A DNA stretch of 14,878 bases from Puniceicoccales bacterium (lineage in GTDB: Bacteria > Verrucomicrobiota > Verrucomicrobiia > Opitutales > UBA953), in the NCBI GenBank assembly GCA_031284845.1, contig JAITXH010000108.1:1-14878 (forward strand), written 5' to 3'. Shown in pieces: positions 1 to 6,708 of this stretch. The notes under the pieces are model-generated. The model was not told where the DNA came from. It saw only the letters and a program-made list of their open reading frames with translations, and searched no databases. A program made the translations under genes and the position numbers. Position 1 is the first letter of the stretch; every line of letters starts with the position of its first letter.

Positions 1-33
1 GACGCGGTGGACGGGTGAGGTGGTTTTTTAATT
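1..33. repeat. direct repeat, copy 1
   Basis: This 33-bp segment recurs at 233-265 with three mismatches (columns 6, 16 and 30). The shared core is GTGGACGGG followed by GAGGTGGTTTTTT. The copies are 232 bp apart, and the inner inverted repeat lies between them. The copy starts at the window edge, so the repeat may extend further left. Confidence 0.75.
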
Positions 34-147
34 GGAGATCGGAGATTGGAAATTTGAAATTATTTTTTAACCACGGATTACACGGATATTTGGGGATGGC
101 CGTCGTGATTGGAACGGGCGCTTGGAAGGGAAGGCGTCTATTTTTTA

Positions 148-207
148 TCCACGAATTTCACGAATTGGATTTAAAAAAAATTTGTGAAAATTTGTGAAAT
201 TCGTGGA
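148..207. repeat. inner inverted repeat (hairpin)
   Basis: TCCACGAATTTCACGAATT at 148-166 pairs with 189-207 at 18 of 19 positions, leaving a 22-nt AT-rich loop. The loop side also contains a short tandem (AATTTGTGAA repeated around 179-200). The sequence is related in style to the outer arms (CCACG-AAT versus CCACG-GAT), so both may come from the same repeat family. Confidence 0.75.
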
Positions 208-232
208 CAGAATGAGCGGCGTGGACTGTGCG

Positions 233-265
233 GACGCAGTGGACGGGGGAGGTGGTTTTTTGATT
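233..265. repeat. direct repeat, copy 2
   Basis: Second copy of the repeat at 1-33, 30 of 33 positions identical. It lies between the inner inverted repeat and the right arm of the outer inverted repeat. Its position suggests local duplication of a repeat module. Confidence 0.75.
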
Positions 266-388
266 TTTGTTGATGGGCGTCTTTTTGGCGACGGGTCTTC
301 CGATTCCAACGGCCATCTTAAAATATCCGTGTCATCTGTGGTTAAAATGAGCGCCTGCCATCCTCTGCCCGCGCAGTGTGGCAAAGGG

Positions 389-1489
389 TCAAGGGCTTAA
401 GGTTTCGCGCTCGGCCTTAAGCCGTAATTGGCCACAGGCGGCGTCAATGTCATGCCCTTTTTCACGACGAAGCGTCACCGAAATTCCTCGCACCTTCAAC
501 TCCTGCGCAAAGCGCTGCTGACGGGTCAGTCCAGGACGTTTCCACGGCAAACCTTCCACGACATTATACGGGATGAGGTTGACGTGCGCGTGCAAGGTGC
601 GGGCGATCTCGGTCAGGGCGTGCGCTTGCTCCAAGGTGTCATTTACTCCTTCAATCAAAATAAACTCCAAGGTGAGCATTCTGCCGTGTTTTGCAGCAAA
701 GGCCTTGCACGCGGGAATCAACGCTTCCAGAGGATATTTCCGGTTTACAGGCATGATTTGATCACGCACGGCATTCGTCGCGCCGTGCAAACTCACGGCG
801 AGACGGACGCCAAGGAGGTCATCCGCCAATTCAAGGATTTTCGGGACTACGCCAGAGGTCGAAATGGTGATGCGCCGTGCGCCAAAACCCAGTGCCCACG
901 GGGCGTTGATGAGTTTGAGCGCTGAAAGCAGGTTCTCGTAGTTTGCCATCGGCTCTCCCATGCCCATGACGACGATGTTGTCAAACGAGGCGAGGCCGTC
1001 CCGGATGTGTCCGCCGGCAGCGGCGTCTTCCATGCGGCAGACTGCCATGAGCTGCCCGACAATTTCTCCTGTGGTCAGGTTGCGCCGGAAGCCTTCCAGT
1101 CCTGATGCGCAAAAGCGACATCCGTAAGCACACCCCACCTGTGTCGAAATGCAGACTGTCTTGCGCGAACGTTCGACGCCGACTCCTTCCTGGGGAGCGC
1201 GGATGATGACGGTCTCGATGAGCGAGCCGTCGCGCAGGCGTTGAAGGATTTTTTGGGTGACATCCCCGGAGGCTTCCCGTGCAAGCGGTTCGTTGGGCGC
1301 AAAGTCAAAAGTGGTGTCGAGCCATTCCCGCAAGGATTGCGGCAAGTTGGACATCGCGGCGGGGGAGTGGACCCGTTTCTTGTAAATCCAATCGAGGATT
1401 TGCATTGCGCGAAATGCCGGTGTCCCCAGCTCGGCAAGGCGTGCAGTGAGGGTTTCCGGGGTTTCGGCAAAAACGGGTGCTCTTTCCAT
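389..1489 (-). CDS. rlmN: dual-specificity 23S rRNA/tRNA adenine-C2 methyltransferase RlmN
   Basis: Radical-SAM enzyme that methylates C2 of A2503 in 23S rRNA and of A37 in some tRNAs; cytoplasmic. With the ATG at 1489 the protein is 366 aa, normal for the family. The radical-SAM cluster motif CAYGCRFC gives C120, C124 and C127. GMGEP follows at about 176-180, then the SLHGATN segment, and the C-terminal ACGQL places the methyl-shuttling cysteine at C352. The frame stays open upstream to 1780, but those extra 97 residues lack family features and would overlap dinB; an ATG at 1531 is the main alternative start. No Shine-Dalgarno sequence is seen before either start. The gene is divergent from dinB, with a 154-bp spacer. 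Confidence 0.96.
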   Translation of the reverse strand: MERAPVFAETPETLTARLAELGTPAFRAMQILDWIYKKRVHSPAAMSNLPQSLREWLDTTFDFAPNEPLAREASGDVTQKILQRLRDGSLIETVIIRAPQEGVGVERSRKTVCISTQVGCAYGCRFCASGLEGFRRNLTTGEIVGQLMAVCRMEDAAAGGHIRDGLASFDNIVVMGMGEPMANYENLLSALKLINAPWALGFGARRITISTSGVVPKILELADDLLGVRLAVSLHGATNAVRDQIMPVNRKYPLEALIPACKAFAAKHGRMLTLEFILIEGVNDTLEQAHALTEIARTLHAHVNLIPYNVVEGLPWKRPGLTRQQRFAQELKVRGISVTLRREKGHDIDAACGQLRLKAERETLSP

Positions 1490-1643
1490 GTGCTTTTTTA
1501 AGGTGCCAAATGTGTCCCTCAGGGAAAGCATAAAGAAAGGAATGAGGGCTGAAAGGAGAGCCGTTGGGACTCCGAAGTGATCGGGTGCTCTTTGCCTTTT
1601 GGCCGCGTTTCCGGGCTTCCACGCACGGCGTAATTTTGTTTTC

Positions 1644-2846
1644 ATGGCAACCATGTCACGGGGGTTGCCGACCATAGTCCATTTGGATGCTGATGCGTTT
1701 TTCGTATCGGTGGAGCAGGCACTTGATCCCGCGCTACGTGGCAAAAAAGTGGCAGTGGGCGGGCGCGAACGGGGCATCATCGCCTCGGCGAGCTATGAGG
1801 CTCGTGCGTGCGGAGTCTATACGCCTATGCCGACATCTCAGGCGTTGCGCATTTGCCCGGATTTGATCCTCGTGGGCCACCGCGACGGGATGAGCCGCTA
1901 TGGTGAATTCTCGCACCGGCTCTTCGATCTGTGCGAGACGGTGACGCCGCTTGTCGAGCGCCGCTCCATAGACGAGGGATTTATGGACGTGGGTGTGTGC
2001 GGATTCCGCGATGAGGCTGGTGTGGTGTCTGCAATGCGCGAATTGCAGGCACGGCTGTTGCGCGAACTCGGGTTGCCTGTGTCCTTCGGGTTGGCGTCCA
2101 ATAAGCTGGTGTCGGCGGTGGCGAGTAAACAAAACAAGCCGCGCGGGTTTACCGTCGTGCAGGTGGGCAATGAAGAAGCCTTTCTTGCGCCGTTGCCTGT
2201 CGGGGTGCTTCCCGGTGTGGGTAAAAAAACGGAAGTATTGCTCAAATCCAATGGCATTGTGCGGGTGGGCGACTTGCCTGCGCAGCCGGAAGCGTTGCTG
2301 GCCTCATTGCTGGGAAGTGGCTGGCGGCATGTGGTGGCTATGGCGCAGGGGCTGGATGAGTCCGCAGTGGGGACCGAATCCGAAGACGCCAAATCGTATT
2401 CGCAGCAGGAAACGTTCCGGTGCGACATTGGTGAATCCGCAACGATTCTGCGCATAACCAAGGGCATGATTGACAATCTAATGGCCAAGGTGCGTGCCGA
2501 CGCAAAGCGCGTGCGCACGCTTACAGTGAAGGTGCGGTATCAGGGCATGGAAGACGACTCTGCGGCCCGCAGCCTCCCGGAGGCAAGTGATCTGGAGAGT
2601 TCGTTTTATCCGCTCGCGGAGTCGTTGTTGCGCACCGCGTGGCGTCGGCGCACGAGTCCCTTGCGCCTCGTGGCGGTAAAGCTGTCGGGTGTGGAGGGGC
2701 AGGCGCGGCAACTCGAATTATTCTCTGCGCCGGGTGCCGGAGACGAGCGCAAGCGCCGTCTGGCTGCTGCCGTCGATGCGCTAAATCTTCGCGGCAATGC
2801 GCCGGTGCAGCACGGGCACCAGATTAAACACAAAAAGAGCAATTGA
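1644..2846 (+). CDS. dinB: DNA polymerase IV (Y-family, DinB)
   Basis: Error-prone translesion DNA polymerase, 400 aa from the ATG at 1644. The palm motif HLDADAFFVSVEQ gives D15 as a metal ligand and F20 as the likely steric gate. YEARACGV lies at 51-58 and RRSIDEG gives catalytic D110 and E111. The SNKLVSAVASKQNKP segment is at about 152-166. A helix-hairpin-helix (LPGVGKKTEVL) is at about 189-199, followed by the little-finger domain to about 350. QLELF at 356-360 matches a sliding-clamp binding motif, so the polymerase should dock on DnaN. ATGs at 1599 and 1653 are alternative starts; 1599 adds residues outside the family. No Shine-Dalgarno sequence is visible; TAATTT at 1631-1636 could be a -10 box giving a very short leader. 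No LexA box was recognised. Confidence 0.95.
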   Translation: MATMSRGLPTIVHLDADAFFVSVEQALDPALRGKKVAVGGRERGIIASASYEARACGVYTPMPTSQALRICPDLILVGHRDGMSRYGEFSHRLFDLCETVTPLVERRSIDEGFMDVGVCGFRDEAGVVSAMRELQARLLRELGLPVSFGLASNKLVSAVASKQNKPRGFTVVQVGNEEAFLAPLPVGVLPGVGKKTEVLLKSNGIVRVGDLPAQPEALLASLLGSGWRHVVAMAQGLDESAVGTESEDAKSYSQQETFRCDIGESATILRITKGMIDNLMAKVRADAKRVRTLTVKVRYQGMEDDSAARSLPEASDLESSFYPLAESLLRTAWRRRTSPLRLVAVKLSGVEGQARQLELFSAPGAGDERKRRLAAAVDALNLRGNAPVQHGHQIKHKKSN

Positions 2847-2873
2847 GTCAGGACGACTTCAATTGCTCTTTTT
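2832..2873. terminator. bidirectional intrinsic terminator between dinB and dps
   Basis: A perfect 15-bp stem: AAAAAGAGCAATTGA at 2832-2846 pairs with 2859-2873, around a 12-nt loop. It has an A-run on one side and a T-run on the other, so it works as an intrinsic terminator on both strands, as expected between the convergent genes dinB and dps. The left arm contains the dinB stop codon TGA (2844-2846). A weaker 5-bp hairpin (GCGAA/TTCGC, 2883-2895) lies nearer dps. Confidence 0.92.
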
Positions 2874-2925
2874 GCGGTTTAAGCGAATTTTTCGCGCTTC
2901 TCAGGAAATATTCCCGACAAGGAAC

Positions 2926-3453
2926 TCAGGAGCGGAAATGGGCTTCAAGGAACCAGAGAGCCTTATCAAGTGCGCGGGAAACCGCGGTCAACAAGTCCGA
3001 TGTGTCTGCATCTCCTGCGTCTGAAGTGGCACCTACTGCATCGCGGACGGACTTTGCCGCGAGGGCAAAGCGATTCGCCAAAGCGAGCACGTAGATATGC
3101 GCTCCTTTTCCTTCGACGGCAAACTCGGGCAATGCCGAATTCGCTGCCGCGAGACGCACTGTGCCTTCGGCGATACCGCCTAGTGCGACGATGCGCTCTG
3201 CAATGTCGTCGAGTTGTTCAAAGACAGCGTCGGCGACTTTGTCGAATAACTCGTGTTGGAAGAAGAACGCCGGACCGGTGACGTTCCAATGTGCTTGTTT
3301 GGCTTGCGAATGCAAGTCGGTCAGGTCGGCGAGGGCCTGATTGAGTAACCCGATGGAGGTCACGCGTGTGGCCTCAGGCAGGTCGTTGCGTGTGGACACA
3401 AGTGTCGGCGCAGTTTTTTTCTTAGGTTTTGTAGAAGAAGCGATGTTAACCAT
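2926..3453 (-). CDS. dps: Dps-family DNA-binding ferritin-like protein
   Basis: Starvation and oxidative-stress protein that forms a 12-subunit shell, oxidises and stores iron using peroxide, and can coat DNA. It is 175 aa, close to the family norm. The intersubunit ferroxidase residues are all present with the spacing of E. coli Dps: H55 in QAKQAHWN, H67 and D71 in QHELFDKV, then D82 and E86 in LDDIAE. The N-terminal tail (residues 1-20) is lysine-rich (KPKKK), as in Dps proteins that bind DNA. The 190-bp gap upstream to ybeY should hold its own promoter, but no clear -35/-10 pair or OxyR/PerR-type site was identified. No Shine-Dalgarno sequence is visible. Confidence 0.95.
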   Translation of the reverse strand: MVNIASSTKPKKKTAPTLVSTRNDLPEATRVTSIGLLNQALADLTDLHSQAKQAHWNVTGPAFFFQHELFDKVADAVFEQLDDIAERIVALGGIAEGTVRLAAANSALPEFAVEGKGAHIYVLALANRFALAAKSVRDAVGATSDAGDADTSDLLTAVSRALDKALWFLEAHFRS

Positions 3454-3643
3454 AGCAGTGTATTTGATTCGCCTGCGAGCCTAACAGGGAGCGGGGTGTG
3501 CGCAAGCTCGTTATTTAACCGATTTCGCGCTCTCACCGCCTTGTTTCATTGCTTTTCCGGCAAGAGGCAAGGGAAGGATGGCGTTTCCCCTGATAATCTA
3601 CTCTTCCATTGCCGTATCCCTCTGGTGCGCGGCGGCTCGGCGT

Positions 3644-4138
3644 TCAGGCTTTTGCGGTTTGGGGCTTACTGGCCCATCCGGGCACAAACCCTGCTTCCCG
3701 CAGGTAGCTGAGTGCGGCGCTCTCGGCGGCGCGCATCGCCTGGCGGTCAGCGTCCTCAATGTCGTCATAACCGGCAAGATGCAACCAGCCGTGGACGAGA
3801 TACAATAAGACTTCTTCGGCCAGGGTGTTACCGTGCTTCCCTGCTTCGCGCTGCGCTTGCGCGACGCACACACAGAGCTCTCCGGCAAAAGGCTCTCCGG
3901 TGCCATCGTCTTCAGGCTCTCCCGGGAAACTGATCACATCCGTTGGCGAGGGGTCTCCCAAAAAATCGGCGTGCAGGCGGCACATCGCTGCGTCGTCCAG
4001 GAAGGCCACAGAAAGCTCGCCGGGAAAAATTCTTCTTCCTCCTGCCGTCCATTCGTCCAGCAGCGCAAACAGGTGCGCGATGGAGTCCGGCGCGGCATCA
4101 AAGTCCGGCACCAGATTATTTGTCCGCACTACCCGCAT
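3644..4138 (-). CDS. ybeY: endoribonuclease/rRNA maturation factor YbeY
   Basis: Metal-dependent single-strand endoribonuclease used in 16S rRNA 3'-end maturation and ribosome quality control; 164 aa. The metal site HGWLHLAGYDD is at 116-126. H116 and H120 match the classical ligands, but the third position, usually histidine (HGxLHLxGYDH), is D126. TDVISFP at 66-72 and the GELCVCV strand are also typical. An SD-like AGGAA lies 9 nt before the ATG at 4138. The gene overlaps the end of pgpH by 23 bp, so the two are probably cotranscribed and translationally coupled. The pairing with a 7TM-HD protein is conserved in other phyla (yqfF-yqfG in Bacillus). Confidence 0.93.
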   Translation of the reverse strand: MRVVRTNNLVPDFDAAPDSIAHLFALLDEWTAGGRRIFPGELSVAFLDDAAMCRLHADFLGDPSPTDVISFPGEPEDDGTGEPFAGELCVCVAQAQREAGKHGNTLAEEVLLYLVHGWLHLAGYDDIEDADRQAMRAAESAALSYLREAGFVPGWASKPQTAKA

Positions 4139-6503
4139 TGTCCTGTGTTCCTGTTGCGGCGGGCGCTGTTTTCTTATCCGCCTCCGTTTCGACGGAGGGT
4201 TCCGCTGCCGTGTATGTGGATTTTGGATACTCTACCCGGTGGTGCAGCATGTTCAGCAAGGAGGATTTCAGGCTTTGGCGGATGCCTTGCACTTCACGGA
4301 ACGTCAACGGGCATGTGTCGAGTTGTCCGTCCATGATGCGTTCTGCTACGATGGCTTCCACCAGATCTTTGATCGTCACCGGCGTTACTTTTTTCAACGA
4401 GCGTGAGGCTGCTTCAAGGCTGTCTGCGAAGAGCACGATGGCGGATTCTTTTGTGCGCGGGCGTGGTCCGTCGTAGCGGAATGTCACCTCGTCCACGGTG
4501 TTTTCTCCTGATGCGGCGGCATCGGCATTTTGTTTGGCCTTGTGGTAAAAATACCGGATAAGCCCCGTGCCGTGGTGTTGCTCAATCACGTCTATGATGA
4601 CGCGTGGCAATTTGTATTCCCGTGCGATGACGACGCCTTCGCGCACATGGCTTTTTATCACGAGTGCGCTGGTGGTCGGGCTGACTTCGGCGTGCGGGTT
4701 GGCACCCATGCGCTGATTTTCGATAAAATATTCCGGTTTCACCATCTTGCCTACGTCGTGGTAAAGCGCCGAGCAACGGCACAGCAGCGAATTGGCTCCG
4801 ATCTCCGTCGCGGCGCGTTCCGCCAAGTCGGATACCATGACGCTGTGGTGAAATGTCCCCGGTGCGGTGATTTGCAGTTTGCGCAACAGGGGGTGATTGT
4901 AATCCGTCAGGCTCAGGAGGGTGATGTTGGTCGTGATCTTGAAAAGGCGCTCTAGCAGAGGCAACACTTCTGCGGCAAATACTCCTGTAAGCAAGCCGCC
5001 GGCCATGCACCCTACCGCCTGCAAAGCCAGCCCCTGCCAGGCCACACCGCCTGATAAACAGAGGAAAAAGGCCGGGACGGTCACAGCGATCCCGGAGGCA
5101 AAACCGGCGCGCATGATCATGCCGCGGTTACGCACTCCGCGGCTGAACCATATGCCCACCAATGATGCGACAAGGGACACAAATAGCACGTCGGTGCTGC
5201 GCCCGAGCATCAATGAGCTGGCTGCTGAGACGATAAATGAAGTCAACACGGCCATGGGTGCTCCCGAAAAAATCGTCACCAGAATAGCTGCCAGTGCCGG
5301 AGGTGCCATCCAGAAGAGCATCTCTCCGCCGATGGGAAGCCCCCAGCGCTCGAGCACCCGGAGCACATCCTGAGATTCGCCTAAGTCCAAAACGATGCGG
5401 ATTATCCCCACATTCAAAAGCACTAGCACGGCGGCCAGAGACATGTCTCGCCGTTTGCGCGGCAAGGGCGCGAGCACGACGCGCATGTAGAGCACCACGA
5501 GCACTACGAGGCCGAGCACGGGGAGCGAGTTTTCCGTGATCACCAGCCCCACTCCGTATTCACTGTGCCCGTGTTTCTCCAGTTGCTGCCGGTAGGCGTT
5601 CCAGCGCTCTAGGACGACGGGTGTAACTCTTTCTCCGGGTTGCACTAAGGGATCTTTGACTAACACCTCCACCGTGACGGGTTGCACCTTCGACATGGCC
5701 AGTTCCTGCTGCCGTTGTGTTTCTACGCCGTCAAGGTGCACATTGTCCCGCAGTCCGGCGCTGAACAGGGAATACAGCGCTTCGCGGACCTCGACATGCT
5801 CTTGCGTGAGGGAGGGTTCTTTGAGCGCCACTGAGTAGAGGTTTTCCCGGAGTGCTGCCGAGGCAGCCGTCCACTCCATGGCGCGTGTCGAATAGAGGCG
5901 CATCTCCTCCTGACGCATATAAATACCGCTGCGCAATAGCTGCTCCAGCACTTCTACGGATCTGGTCGTCAGGCGCGTGAAGGCCTCTTTCCCGGGCACC
6001 AGTTCGATGAGGTTGGAGACGTCGTTGGCGAGCATCTGGTGGAGGCCGGGCAGGTTCACCTCAATAATCAGCCGCAGGCATGCGTTTTTGCGTTCTTCGC
6101 CGGTATGGGTGCGTAATTCATCGAAATTTTCGGATACGATCCGGATGAAGTTACGGTATTTCACCAGCACCGGGAGCGATTCTTCGACTGCTACGCGATA
6201 GACGGGTGCCGTCCTCAGGCGTGCCAGTTCGCGCTCTTGTCCCTGCTTTTCCTTGCTCTCGTATTTGAATGAAAACTGTGCTTCGTAACGCACTCGGGAT
6301 TCTGACCCAAGGAGGAGCACGGGCAGGTGCGGCGGGCGTCCCCAGAAGCAAATAAACAGCATAAACACGCCCAGTGCAGAGAGGACGAAGAATTCCCAGA
6401 CGACGAGCAGGCGATACCACCGCGTTTTCGACGGATCGTCCACTACGCGCCGTACTATGCCCATGTCTTCACGGCGGTGCCGTTTTTTTTCAAAAAATCC
6501 CAT
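4116..6503 (-). CDS. pgpH: 7TM-HD membrane protein, PgpH-type cyclic-di-AMP phosphodiesterase
   Basis: Predicted inner-membrane phosphodiesterase that hydrolyses c-di-AMP; 795 aa from the ATG at 6503. Order of parts: short basic N-terminus, transmembrane helix (about 31-55), large extracytoplasmic domain (about 56-320), a block of about seven membrane segments (about 326-520), and a cytoplasmic HD domain (about 540-760). HD residues are visible: HHS at 552-554, HD at 582-583 in YHDVGK, H619, HH at 643-644, and D694 in FADSLEA. The tail after about 760 is polar and low in complexity. The frame is open to 6569, but 6503 is chosen for its strong SD. It overlaps ybeY downstream and diverges from trkH, a potassium transporter; c-di-AMP is a known regulator of potassium uptake. 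Catalysis is inferred from family. Confidence 0.9.
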   Translation of the reverse strand: MGFFEKKRHRREDMGIVRRVVDDPSKTRWYRLLVVWEFFVLSALGVFMLFICFWGRPPHLPVLLLGSESRVRYEAQFSFKYESKEKQGQERELARLRTAPVYRVAVEESLPVLVKYRNFIRIVSENFDELRTHTGEERKNACLRLIIEVNLPGLHQMLANDVSNLIELVPGKEAFTRLTTRSVEVLEQLLRSGIYMRQEEMRLYSTRAMEWTAASAALRENLYSVALKEPSLTQEHVEVREALYSLFSAGLRDNVHLDGVETQRQQELAMSKVQPVTVEVLVKDPLVQPGERVTPVVLERWNAYRQQLEKHGHSEYGVGLVITENSLPVLGLVVLVVLYMRVVLAPLPRKRRDMSLAAVLVLLNVGIIRIVLDLGESQDVLRVLERWGLPIGGEMLFWMAPPALAAILVTIFSGAPMAVLTSFIVSAASSLMLGRSTDVLFVSLVASLVGIWFSRGVRNRGMIMRAGFASGIAVTVPAFFLCLSGGVAWQGLALQAVGCMAGGLLTGVFAAEVLPLLERLFKITTNITLLSLTDYNHPLLRKLQITAPGTFHHSVMVSDLAERAATEIGANSLLCRCSALYHDVGKMVKPEYFIENQRMGANPHAEVSPTTSALVIKSHVREGVVIAREYKLPRVIIDVIEQHHGTGLIRYFYHKAKQNADAAASGENTVDEVTFRYDGPRPRTKESAIVLFADSLEAASRSLKKVTPVTIKDLVEAIVAERIMDGQLDTCPLTFREVQGIRQSLKSSLLNMLHHRVEYPKSTYTAAEPSVETEADKKTAPAATGTQDNAGSADK

Positions 6504-6508
6504 TGCCG

Positions 6509-6519
6509 CCCCCTTTCCT
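6509..6519 (-). promoter_or_regulatory. Shine-Dalgarno sequence of pgpH
   Basis: On the minus strand this reads AGGAAAGGGGG and ends 5 nt before the ATG at 6503. It decides the start in favour of 6503 over the ATG at 6569, which has no such sequence. It is one of the few clear ribosome-binding sites in this window. Confidence 0.75.
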
Positions 6520-6590
6520 AGAAAAGAACTCCGCCTGTGCAAGCGGTTTGTCTGATTCCGGTCTGACATCGGGCATCAGAGTGCCGGAAC

Positions 6591-6611
6591 GGGGGCGGGG
6601 CAGGGCGGGGG
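6591..6611 (+). promoter_or_regulatory. G-quadruplex motif in the pgpH/trkH divergent spacer
   Basis: Four G-runs of 5, 4, 3 and 5 are separated by loops of only 1, 2 and 1 nt (C, CA, C). Such short loops strongly favour a stable parallel quadruplex. It lies on the plus strand, 87 bp upstream of the pgpH start and 97 bp upstream of the trkH start, where promoters for both are expected. A purine-rich tract follows to about 6647. The sequence motif is certain; folding and any regulatory role are inferred. Confidence 0.6.
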
Positions 6612-6654
6612 AGCAGAACGACAGGAGGCGGAAAAGAGGCAGAGGGGCATTGCA

Positions 6655-6692
6655 CCTCATTTTTCATTTCTCATTTCTCCTTTTTCATTTTA
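6655..6692. repeat. low-complexity TTTCATT pyrimidine tract
   Basis: Imperfect tandem repetition of TTTCATT/TCTCATT units just upstream of trkH. It replaces any Shine-Dalgarno sequence there, as the trkH ATG at 6709 has none. Together with the purine-rich run at 6603-6647 it makes an abrupt purine-to-pyrimidine strand switch. The function is unknown. Confidence 0.6.
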
Positions 6693-6708
6693 GCTACTCC
6701 GGTTTCCC

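Larger units (their letters stand above)
66..346. repeat. outer inverted repeat pair
   Basis: The left arm 66-103 is the reverse complement of 309-346 at 33 of 38 positions. The arms contain AACCACGGATTACACGGAT and its counterpart ATCCGTGTCATCTGTGGTT. The arms are separated by 205 bp that contain the inner inverted repeat and direct-repeat copy 2. Similar ACCACRGAT-type non-coding repeats are, from memory, common between genes in Verrucomicrobiota and some other phyla. A dispersed non-autonomous element is plausible. No transposase and no clear target-site duplication is visible. Confidence 0.7.
1..388. other. non-coding repeat-bearing region
   Basis: No convincing gene lies here. The short open frames are low in complexity and read through inverted repeats. 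The stretch holds a direct repeat (1-33 and 233-265), an outer inverted repeat (66-103 with 309-346) and an inner inverted repeat (148-166 with 189-207). It also has AT-rich low-complexity DNA such as the purine-rich run at 33-61. rlmN ends at 389 reading leftward, so this is its downstream region. I see no clear intrinsic terminator. A gene cut off at the left edge cannot be excluded, but nothing supports one. Confidence 0.7.

Noticed and set aside
15..400. Short open frames in the left repeat region as possible small proteins
   Set aside because: They read through the inverted and direct repeats, have low-complexity translations and no ribosome-binding sites.
1490..1643. LexA/SOS box upstream of dinB
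   Set aside because: No CTG-N10-CAG or GAAC-N4-GTTC type palindrome was recognised in the rlmN/dinB spacer.
1490..1780. N-terminal extension of RlmN by 97 residues
   Set aside because: The extension is Arg/Ser-rich, lacks family similarity and would overlap the dinB coding start; the family-length protein starts at 1489.
6504..6708. A c-di-AMP (ydaO-type) riboswitch upstream of trkH or pgpH
   Set aside because: The spacer is taken up by G-rich and TTTCATT low-complexity sequence, and I could not recognise the conserved core of that riboswitch. A covariance-model search would settle it.
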